This document shows, piece by piece, positions 36,349 through 42,981 of a stretch of DNA of 64,000 nt. Within the stretch, counting starts at the first letter, position 1, and every line of letters starts with the position of its first letter. The notes below the pieces were generated by a model. It worked only from the letters and a program-made list of their open reading frames with translations. It searched no databases and was not told where the DNA came from. The position numbers and the translations under genes are program-made. This DNA is from a bacterium (GTDB taxonomy: Bacteria; Cyanobacteriota; Vampirovibrionia; Gastranaerophilales; Gastranaerophilaceae), in NCBI GenBank assembly GCA_017480425.1, contig JAFVAR010000018.1:38175-102174 (forward strand), written 5' to 3'.

Positions 36349-36633
36349 ATGCAATCATCTAAAAAGAGTAAGCTAAATAAAAAAAGCCAGCTTTTAAAAA
36401 TAATTGGGAAAATTATAAAAAAGCATAGATTAGCAACAAAAAAAGGAATTTTGTTGCATGCGTATGAATTTGATATTCCAAGTAGTTCATTAAATTTAGT
36501 TGAACATGGAGCAAGAGACTGTCAAATTACTACACTTTGGAAGATTGCTAATTCATTTGGTATGACTTTTGGTGAATTTATCAATGAAGTTGAAGAACAA
36601 TTGCCTGAAAACTTCACATTAATTGATAATTAA
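36349..36633 (+). CDS. XRE-type helix-turn-helix protein
   Basis: 94 residues: a lysine-rich start, then IGKIIKKHRLATKKGILLHAYEFDIPSSSLNLVEHGARDCQITTLWKIANSFGMTFGEFI, an XRE domain with normal helix spacing, and an acidic tail. It is divergent from the membrane protein upstream. A plausible local repressor; no strong ribosome site is seen. Confidence 0.7.
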   Translation: MQSSKKSKLNKKSQLLKIIGKIIKKHRLATKKGILLHAYEFDIPSSSLNLVEHGARDCQITTLWKIANSFGMTFGEFINEVEEQLPENFTLIDN

Positions 36634-36698
36634 TTTGCATTAAAGGTTTTATACGAGAGAATAAAAATCTTTTAACTTATTCGTGATAAAATCATATT

Positions 36699-37040
36699 AT
36701 GCTAAAACATGTAACGCCAATAGTTTTGTTATTAATTTCAAATATATTTATGACATTTGCGTGGTACGGGCATTTAAAGTTTCGTTCTTTGCCGCTTTTA
36801 ATTGTCATTTTGGCAAGTTGGGGTATTGCATTTTTTGAGTATTGTTTTCAAGTTCCGGCGAATAGAATCGGGTATGAATGCTATAATGCAGTTCAGTTAA
36901 AAACAATTCAGGAAGTTATTACATTGCTTGTTTTTTCATTTTTTTCTGTTTTGTATCTAAAAGAGCAATTCAGGTGGAATTATCTTGTAGGATTTATTTT
37001 TATTGTTCTTGCAGTATTCTTCATTTTTAAAAAAGTTTAG
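36699..37040 (+). CDS. DUF486-family small membrane protein
   Basis: 113 residues, four membrane helices: LLLISNIFMTFAWYGHLKF, LLIVILASWGIAFFEYCFQVPANRIGY, then two more after QLKTIQEVITL. This pattern is diagnostic of DUF486, related to the drug/metabolite transporter superfamily. Substrate unknown. It has 65 nt upstream with no clear ribosome site. Confidence 0.88.
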   Translation: MLKHVTPIVLLLISNIFMTFAWYGHLKFRSLPLLIVILASWGIAFFEYCFQVPANRIGYECYNAVQLKTIQEVITLLVFSFFSVLYLKEQFRWNYLVGFIFIVLAVFFIFKKV

Positions 37041-37140
37041 CGAGAATTTTAATACTGTCCCATCAATGATGTAGACAGGATGAAATCATATAACTCTGTA
37101 ATTTTAATTTTTCTCCATTTACCCCTATGAAAAGTCTTTT

Positions 37141-37166
37141 GGTTCTTTTCTCCAGAAAAGAACACC
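37141..37166. terminator. Hairpin between convergent genes
   Basis: GGTTCTTTTC, short loop, GAAAAGAACACC lies downstream of both the DUF486 gene and the minus-strand gene at 37181. Confidence 0.45.
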
Positions 37167-37180
37167 ACTTCCCTTTACCC

Positions 37181-37426
37181 CTATTTAACTAATGTGCTAA
37201 CAAATCTAATAGTATCATCAGCTAATTCTTTAACAAAATCTCTTGCAATTTTAGAGAGAGGTCTTTCGTCGATTTTGTCAAAAATAGCATAAATAGGGTC
37301 GCCACCGTTATTAAATCTCATTTGTCTGTCTTGCTTTTTCAAATAGTAGCAGTGAAAATCAGCCGGAATTTCAATAGCTCCTGCGGGTTTTTTGTTTCTT
37401 TCTATTGCGCTGTATAATTCTGTCAT
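37181..37426 (-). CDS. Small protein, unknown
   Basis: 81 residues from ATG 37426 (MTELYSAIERNKKPAG), chosen because GAGAGAG lies 8-9 nt upstream; a longer frame to 37477 starts with an unlikely leader. It contains EIPADFHCYYLKKQDRQMRF and a C-terminal amphipathic helix FVKELADDTIRFVSTLVK. No signal peptide or known motif. Family not recognised. Confidence 0.6.
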   Translation of the reverse strand: MTELYSAIERNKKPAGAIEIPADFHCYYLKKQDRQMRFNNGGDPIYAIFDKIDERPLSKIARDFVKELADDTIRFVSTLVK

Positions 37427-37533
37427 AATTTTCACTCTCTCTATTAAATATCTCTTACATATATATAAAGTATACAACTTTAAAAAAATTGCCTTTTTTG
37501 TTTTATATTATTAAGTTTTGTAAAGACGAATTT

Positions 37534-38190
37534 CTATTTTAAATGTTTTGAGATGGATGATTGAATAGTGTTGGCTTTGGTTATGTATTTTGAGAGTTTT
37601 TCATATCGGTCTGAGGCTTCACCATATGGCACTTGAAGCGATATGAGTTCATCTACGCTTTTGTTTATACTTTCAAGTGTAGAGAGTGAATTTTTTATTT
37701 CTATGAAATTTGAAATTTTGCCCGGAAGTATTGAAAAGAAGATGCGTGCAACGTTATTTAGTGTGTTTTTTAATGCATTTGATTTGGTTTTAATTTGGGA
37801 GGTTATTCCTCCTGAAATTTTTGCAGAAAGACTTGCACTATTGTATTTTGATACAAATTCTGACAATTCTGTTTCGAGTTGTTTTTTTCGCAAGAAAAGC
37901 GATTGGGCAAGTTCAAAATCTTGAATTTCTTTTGCTGCTTGAATTTGGTTTTCTATTTCCTTAATATCATCTTCAGATTTAGAGATTTTGTATTCTAATT
38001 TAAACAGGTCATCATTAATTTTTTTATATGCATCTTCTTCCAATATATTTGCATCATAATCATTAAGGTGCTTTGTACTATCATTCATATTTTGAAAAGA
38101 AGGTGTGTTGTTTTTGTGCAAAAAGAAATTGTTGTTCAGTTTGCTGTCTTGATTGGTAATGTTGTTTTTATTAAATAAATCGCCTTCCAT
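37534..38190 (-). CDS. Coiled-coil protein of the CsrA/FliW operon
   Basis: 218 residues. Asn-rich first 40 residues, then a long charged coiled coil (about 45-120; KINDDLFKLEYKISKSEDDIKEIENQIQAAKEIQDFELAQ and onwards), and a helical C-terminus. The start is uncertain: ATG 38190, or TTG 38205 which directly abuts the upstream stop. It is the last gene of a five-gene minus-strand operon with TPR protein, FliW, CsrA and a TPR-like protein. Unknown family. Confidence 0.65.
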   Translation of the reverse strand: MEGDLFNKNNITNQDSKLNNNFFLHKNNTPSFQNMNDSTKHLNDYDANILEEDAYKKINDDLFKLEYKISKSEDDIKEIENQIQAAKEIQDFELAQSLFLRKKQLETELSEFVSKYNSASLSAKISGGITSQIKTKSNALKNTLNNVARIFFSILPGKISNFIEIKNSLSTLESINKSVDELISLQVPYGEASDRYEKLSKYITKANTIQSSISKHLK

Positions 38191-38205
38191 ATCGTGATTA
38201 TACAA

Positions 38206-38787
38206 TTAAATTGAGTTTTCTTCAATTCTTTGTTTAATATCAAGAGCAGGAAAATAGTTTGGGAGCAGCTTTAGACATTCATTTATGTAAAAGAGAGCTT
38301 CTTGTTTGTTATGTGCTTGCAGGTAATATTTAGCGAGTAAAAAATGAAGTTCCGGGTCGTTATAGTAGATTTGTTTAGCTTTTTCGAGATATTTAAGTGA
38401 GGCAGTGTATAATTTGTTTTCAAACATCACTCTGCCAATAAATTTGTATGTTTCTTGATTAATTGTAGCTAACAGGTCTAATGCGCCCAAAAATTGTTCA
38501 ATGTAGTTTATTTTTTCATTTTTAATCAAAAAATCTATGTCTATTTCCATAAAATTTCTGAGTTGGAAATAGGTCGGAAAATCTTTCAAATATCCTTCAA
38601 GTATTGAAACAAAAATGCTTCCCCATTTTGCTCTTGGAGAATCAATGTTTAAAAATATTTTTTTTGCGCTGACAAGGTCATCGTTTATAATTGCCAAATA
38701 TGCGTGTTCAACGGAATTTGGAACAATTTCTATTGATGAGCAATCATCTGCAAAAAAGAAAAAATTTTCTTTATTTAGACCCTTCAT
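38206..38787 (-). CDS. TPR-type repeat protein
   Basis: 193 residues, all-helical. From about 120 on, YKFIGRVMFENKLYTASLKYLEKAKQIYYNDPELHFLLAKYYLQAHNKQEALFYINECLKLLPNYFPA gives two clear tetratricopeptide repeats, with more degenerate ones before. It overlaps the 3' end of csrA by 17 nt, implying coupled translation. Likely a protein-binding partner in the CsrA/FliW operon. Confidence 0.75.
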   Translation of the reverse strand: MKGLNKENFFFFADDCSSIEIVPNSVEHAYLAIINDDLVSAKKIFLNIDSPRAKWGSIFVSILEGYLKDFPTYFQLRNFMEIDIDFLIKNEKINYIEQFLGALDLLATINQETYKFIGRVMFENKLYTASLKYLEKAKQIYYNDPELHFLLAKYYLQAHNKQEALFYINECLKLLPNYFPALDIKQRIEENSI

Positions 38788-39109
38788 TGTGTTTTTTGAT
38801 AATTATAGATTTTGAATTTGTATTATCAACAATAACTTCTTCGGATGCGGATTTTTCAATATTTTTGTCATTAAGCGTAGTTCCGGATTTTATCAAATCG
38901 GATACAGAATCGACAGCAGAAACATTTGTACTTTTCCCGACAAGGTTTGCCAGTTTAATTTGAAGATATATTTCTTCTCTGTATATTTTAACGTCTTTAT
39001 CGGCTTGAATTGCAATTCTGCATGAGCCGTTTTTAGCTTCGACAACTGTAATTTCAATGTTGTCGTTTATCATAATTTTTTGACCGTTTTTTCTAGTTAT
39101 TACAAGCAT
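38771..39109 (-). CDS. csrA: Carbon storage regulator CsrA with long C-terminal extension
   Basis: 112 residues. MLVITRKNGQKIMINDNIEITVVEAKNGSCRIAIQADKDVKIYREEIY is a full CsrA core, which binds GGA motifs in mRNA leaders and blocks translation. R6 and the VxI/YREEI region that form the RNA site are present. Usual CsrA is 55-75 residues; here some 55 extra residues (Ser/Thr/Asp-rich, then basic IIIKKHNEGSK) follow. fliW lies 8 nt upstream, the known antagonist pairing. Confidence 0.92.
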   Translation of the reverse strand: MLVITRKNGQKIMINDNIEITVVEAKNGSCRIAIQADKDVKIYREEIYLQIKLANLVGKSTNVSAVDSVSDLIKSGTTLNDKNIEKSASEEVIVDNTNSKSIIIKKHNEGSK

Positions 39110-39117
39110 GTTTATCC

Positions 39118-39549
39118 TTAAACTTTCTTAAACATCGGGTAACTAATATCATAGCCTGAACCTGACAGTACAATTTGGGCCGCTTTTTGATTTTTGAGGT
39201 TAAAAATCAGCGGAGCAAGAAGATTTATTGTTGTGCCGTGCGGATTTTCCTGAGGAATTGATGTTATGTTCATAACAAGCAAGTCATCAGCATTTTCTAT
39301 TTCAAGAGTTTCGACAACACTATCAGTGAGTTCGACGGAATAGTCATAATCAAGACCTGCTACGGATATTATAGGGAACGCAAGTGCCGGATCCTCTACT
39401 GATTGCAGCCACTTAAACAGAGCTTCCTTGCTGCTGTCTATGATGACAAATTTGCTCAAGTTGTCAAACCCGATAACAGGCATGACAAAATCAAATATTA
39501 ATTTGTCTTCTACTTCTATTTCTCCAAACCTTAAAGTATCTATTTTCAT
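39118..39549 (-). CDS. fliW: Flagellar assembly factor FliW
   Basis: 143 residues. It binds CsrA (and flagellin) and relieves CsrA repression of flagellin mRNA. The family pattern FGEIEVEDKLIFDFVMPVIGFDNLSKFVII, WLQSVEDPALAFPII and NPHGTTINLLAPLIFN is clear. AGGATTAAATT precedes the ATG. Adjacent to csrA in the standard order. No flagellin gene is in view. Confidence 0.93.
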   Translation of the reverse strand: MKIDTLRFGEIEVEDKLIFDFVMPVIGFDNLSKFVIIDSSKEALFKWLQSVEDPALAFPIISVAGLDYDYSVELTDSVVETLEIENADDLLVMNITSIPQENPHGTTINLLAPLIFNLKNQKAAQIVLSGSGYDISYPMFKKV

Positions 39550-39558
39550 AATTTAATC

Positions 39559-40326
39559 CTAAAATCCTGCTGACATTTGACTTGTTAACAATGCTTGAAT
39601 TAATTGCGGACTCATAGCGGATGAGTCATTTTTATTGTTGTTATTTAAGAGCAAATTCAGCATATCGAAGTTGTTTGTATTATTCTGATTGCCTGTAAGC
39701 AGTGACAAGTCAGAGTTGTAGTTATTTCCGATAATCATATTACCAAAACCTGCATTTTGCAAGGTGCGCAAAGCAGTAACAATTTCATCATTTGTAGGGA
39801 CTTCACTTGAAAAATCTTTGTAATCTTTAAATTTGTTAGGAGTAATTTCATTGTTTCGATTCATCTCTCTCATGAGATTTTGAATCTTTTGTTTTTCATA
39901 ATCACTTCTAACTTCCTTGGAAAATCCGCTGCCATATTTGGTATGAATAAATTTATCCATCTCAGATTCATTTGCAAGCGGTTCGTGACACTTGTCAGGA
40001 GTTTCAATACATGTTTTTCCTTTAAGGGCATAACGTCCTAACTGACCGCTTGGAGACAAATTCAAAACCTTATCATAATTTGCAATTGCCTCTGATTTCT
40101 TGCCTACTTGAACGCAAGTCATTGCAAGATAGTAGTACGCAACAGCATTTGACGGGTCTTTTTTTGTAATGTCGCTTAATACAGAATAGGTTTGTACGTA
40201 ATTACCCGATTTATACATTTTTATTGCTGATGTTAGTGCAGGACTTGTTGTGGTTCTTGCACATGCAATGTTTACGGATAGTGCGCAAACCAATATACTT
40301 GTTATCAATAATAAAGGCTTTTTCAT
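39559..40326 (-). CDS. Exported TPR protein
   Basis: 255 residues from ATG 40326, where a signal peptide (KKPLLLITSILVCALSVNIACA) begins and GAGGA is suitably spaced upstream; a longer frame lacks sense. Residues 35-105 hold two TPRs (AIKMYKSGNYVQTYSVLSDI, AVAYYYLAMTCVQVGKKSEAIANYDKVLNLSP). The C-terminal part is Asn-rich. First gene of the FliW-CsrA operon, with a TTGTTA-N17-TATAAT promoter about 50 nt upstream. Confidence 0.75.
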   Translation of the reverse strand: MKKPLLLITSILVCALSVNIACARTTTSPALTSAIKMYKSGNYVQTYSVLSDITKKDPSNAVAYYYLAMTCVQVGKKSEAIANYDKVLNLSPSGQLGRYALKGKTCIETPDKCHEPLANESEMDKFIHTKYGSGFSKEVRSDYEKQKIQNLMREMNRNNEITPNKFKDYKDFSSEVPTNDEIVTALRTLQNAGFGNMIIGNNYNSDLSLLTGNQNNTNNFDMLNLLLNNNNKNDSSAMSPQLIQALLTSQMSAGF

Positions 40327-40379
40327 TTTTAATCCTCTGCTCTTCTTAAAAAGATACCTATTTGAATTATACACTATAT

Positions 40380-41333
40380 TTATAATGATAACAAGCTTTC
40401 TGTCAATAAAAAGCTGCAAATATCATCTTCCAGGTGTACATTAAATAGGTTATTAATTTCTTTTATAAAATAACAAGGACTTGTAACATTTACTTCAATA
40501 ATTTTCCCGTTAATGACATCAAGTCCTGCCATAGAGATTCCTATAGAATTGAGTTTTTTTGCGACTTTTGTAAAGTTTTCTGATTCTTCATCAGATAATT
40601 CTGCTTTAATGATAAAATCATCATTGTGTGTATTAAATTTAAAATCATCCCCCGTCGGCAATTTTTTTATGCAATATTTTAGTACTTTGTCACCAAGTGT
40701 CAAGACTCTTTTATCGCCTTGTTTTACCTCCGGAATAAACTGCTGAACCATTACAAGTGTTGTTTCGTTGTTTGTCATTGTATTAATTATTGTTCTTGTA
40801 TTAGGGTCACCTTCGTATAGGTACATAACGCCGGAACCAAAACAGCGATTAAGCGGTTTTAGTACAATTTCTTTATGTATGGAAAGAAATTCTTCAATAT
40901 CCTTCAAAGAAGCAGTAACAATGTTATTAGACATAAGTTCTTTGAAATACACGCTATGTAATTTTTCGTTAAAATCTCTAATTGAAGACGGAGAATTAAC
41001 TACTTTTGCTTTCTTTACAAAATCAAAAATGTATGTAGCGTTTATGTAATCAATGTCTACAGGCGGGTCAGGTCTAAACATTACCAAATCAAAATTGTCA
41101 ATTTGAATATCATGCGGTATATTTTTGTAAAAAATGTTTCCATCAGCAGTAAATGACTCAAAACATTTTGCATATGCAATGTCACCTTTTAATGAGAGAT
41201 TTGGGATTGTTGTAATAAAAACTTCAAGTTTTCTGTCTAAAAAACTTTTAATCAGCCAGAAATTTGTAACAAGCTTATTGAACTCAAAATATTTAAGTTC
41301 AAGTTTATCGATTATAAAAAGAATTTTCTTCAT
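40380..41333 (-). CDS. gshB: Glutathione synthetase-like ATP-grasp ligase
   Basis: 317 residues. FRPDPPVDIDYINATYIFD, VNSPSSIRDFNEKLHS, IVLKPLNRCFGSGVMYL, IPEVKQGDKRVLTLGD and GLDVINGKIIEVNVTSP follow bacterial GshB in order and spacing, including the ATP-grasp glycine loop and metal-binding residues. It adds glycine to gamma-glutamylcysteine in glutathione synthesis. The usual RIP(R)-type substrate stretch is altered (KKLPTGDDFKF), so another peptide ligase activity is possible; no gshA is nearby. Start 41333 has GAGGAG upstream. Confidence 0.78.
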   Translation of the reverse strand: MKKILFIIDKLELKYFEFNKLVTNFWLIKSFLDRKLEVFITTIPNLSLKGDIAYAKCFESFTADGNIFYKNIPHDIQIDNFDLVMFRPDPPVDIDYINATYIFDFVKKAKVVNSPSSIRDFNEKLHSVYFKELMSNNIVTASLKDIEEFLSIHKEIVLKPLNRCFGSGVMYLYEGDPNTRTIINTMTNNETTLVMVQQFIPEVKQGDKRVLTLGDKVLKYCIKKLPTGDDFKFNTHNDDFIIKAELSDEESENFTKVAKKLNSIGISMAGLDVINGKIIEVNVTSPCYFIKEINNLFNVHLEDDICSFLLTESLLSL

Positions 41334-41419
41334 AACGTATAACTCCTCGAATCTTAATTTACCATTAAAAGATAGGAAATACAAGAATTGCGTGCAGTAT
41401 AAATTGTGAGTTGTGCATT

Positions 41420-41629
41420 TTATTTAATTTTAATATTGATATCTACACCAAAAAATTTTGCAATTTCTTCAATGCCATCTATTGTAATATTTACATTACC
41501 TCGTTCAAGCTTTGATATGTATGAATTGTCATATCCTAATGCAAGTGATAAATTCTCTCTTGTCATTTTCTTCTTTTCACGAAGTGACTTAACCAGTTGG
41601 GCTATTTTTTCTCTATAAACTTGACTCAT
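41420..41629 (-). CDS. XRE-family helix-turn-helix regulator
   Basis: 69 residues: REKIAQLVKSLREKKKMTRENLSLALGYDNSYISKLERGNVNITIDGIEEIAKFFGVDI, a complete canonical XRE domain (SYISKLERG recognition helix) and nothing else. Likely a small DNA-binding repressor. It ends near the gshB-like operon start, and the palindrome-containing terminator at 41713 separates it from rpmH. Confidence 0.85.
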   Translation of the reverse strand: MSQVYREKIAQLVKSLREKKKMTRENLSLALGYDNSYISKLERGNVNITIDGIEEIAKFFGVDINIKIK

Positions 41630-41712
41630 ACCCTATTATTGGACTATGATTCCAATTAATAACAGGAATGACATTCCGGCAATAAGATGTACAATAAAAA
41701 AGAGAATTATTC

Positions 41713-41752
41713 AAGAAGGGAGTTCCCTCTATGTGGAAACTCCCTTCTTTTA
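41713..41752. terminator. Strong bidirectional terminator
   Basis: AAGAAGGGAGTT (41713-41724), 13-nt loop, AACTCCCTTCTT (41738-41749) with T-run on the plus strand. On the minus strand it follows rpmH. Confidence 0.75.
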
Positions 41753-41771
41753 ATAAATATTTTTAAATTAA

Positions 41772-41924
41772 TTAAGCACGTTTGCTGCCTGAAATTGAGA
41801 TTTGGTGACGACCTTTAGCACGACGTCTGTTTAAAACTTCTTGTCCGCCCGGAGTTGCCATTCTTGCTCTAAAACCGCTAACGTGTTGTCTTTTTAACTT
41901 TGTTCCTTCTAGTGTACGTTTCAT
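41772..41924 (-). CDS. rpmH: 50S ribosomal protein L34
   Basis: 50 residues: [43 protein letters not shown] plus a short tail. The SGFRARM and RRRAKGR stretches identify L34. AAGGAAAT lies 6 nt before the ATG. In most bacteria rpmH is next to rnpA and near dnaA/oriC; here neither is present, so the replication-origin gene cluster has been broken up or the genes moved. Confidence 0.93.
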   Translation of the reverse strand: MKRTLEGTKLKRQHVSGFRARMATPGGQEVLNRRRAKGRHQISISGSKRA

Positions 41925-42033
41925 AATTCTATTTCCTTTTCAGCTAATTTTACATTATAATGGTTACATGGTAAACAAAACATGCTTTTTAGTCAAATGC
42001 ATGATTAAGTAATATGAAGAGGAGATGTTTATA

Positions 42034-42849
42034 ATGGCTAAATATACTAAGATAGGCTTTATCGGTTCGGGGAAAATGGCAGGTGCAATAATTAGAGGAC
42101 TTATAAAAACAGGGTTTGCTGAAGCTCAGAATCTTATGGCGACTCAGGCTGAGCCAGAGGGGGTTCAAGAAAAATCAAAAGAACTCGGGATTAGAATAAT
42201 TTTGGATAATAAAGAACTTGTAAAATGGGCAGATGTTGTATTTATTGCAACAAAACCAAATCAGGTTTTGGGAGTTATAGAAGAAATTAAGCCCTATGTA
42301 ATACCTGAAAAACTTATTGTATCTATTGCAGCAGGAGTTAATACAGTTAAACTAGAAGCAAATCTGCCTGAAGGAACTCATGTAGTCAGAGTTATGCCAA
42401 ATACTCCGGCTCTTGTCGGGGAAGGAATGAGCGGTATGGTCGGGGGTAAATGTGCAGAAAGTGAAGATTTGGAATTTGTTAAAAACCTGCTTTCAACCAT
42501 TGGCAGGTGTATCGTTGTTGATGATGAGACACAAATTGATATTGTAACTGCAATTTCAGGTTCAGGCCCGGCATTTTTCTATAAAGTTATTAACGAAATT
42601 GCTCGTGCCGGCGAAAAACTCGGCATGGATTATGAAAAAGCACTGCTTTTAAGTATCCAAACCGCAATCGGTTCGGCTAAAATGGCGCTAAATAGAGAAG
42701 TATCCATGGAACAATTAATAGCAAATGTCGCTACAAAAGGCGGCTGCACGGCAGTCGGTGTTGATTGTATGAACGAAAACAATACAGAAAAGCTTTTCTA
42801 TGACGTAATTGAAAGCACAACAAAAAAAGCTCACGCCCTCGGAGGATAA
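42034..42849 (+). CDS. proC: Pyrroline-5-carboxylate reductase
   Basis: 271 residues, last step of proline synthesis (P5C to proline with NAD(P)H). The Rossmann start is IGFIGSGKMAGAIIRGL, then VMPNTPALVGEGMSG, and the C-terminal SGSGPAFFYKVINEIARAGEKLGM and VATKGGCTAVGVD motifs. ATG 42034 is chosen over 42025 because GGAG (42021-42024) is spaced 9 nt from it and abuts 42025. Followed by an imperfect hairpin at 42883. Confidence 0.95.
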   Translation: MAKYTKIGFIGSGKMAGAIIRGLIKTGFAEAQNLMATQAEPEGVQEKSKELGIRIILDNKELVKWADVVFIATKPNQVLGVIEEIKPYVIPEKLIVSIAAGVNTVKLEANLPEGTHVVRVMPNTPALVGEGMSGMVGGKCAESEDLEFVKNLLSTIGRCIVVDDETQIDIVTAISGSGPAFFYKVINEIARAGEKLGMDYEKALLLSIQTAIGSAKMALNREVSMEQLIANVATKGGCTAVGVDCMNENNTEKLFYDVIESTTKKAHALGG

Positions 42850-42882
42850 TGGTAATTTGACACAAACTTATAGATAAAGAAA

Positions 42883-42912
42883 GGCGGATTAGAAAATTCC
42901 TATTCCGCCATT
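42883..42912. terminator. Hairpin after proC
   Basis: GGCGGATTAG pairs with CTATTCCGCC (one T-T mismatch). It lies between convergent proC and ileS; the T-run is weak. Confidence 0.5.
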
Positions 42913-42981
42913 TATAGCTCTCTTAATATACCAAATTTTGTTTGTTATTCAGGCATTTATTAATTTATGCCCGAAGAATTT

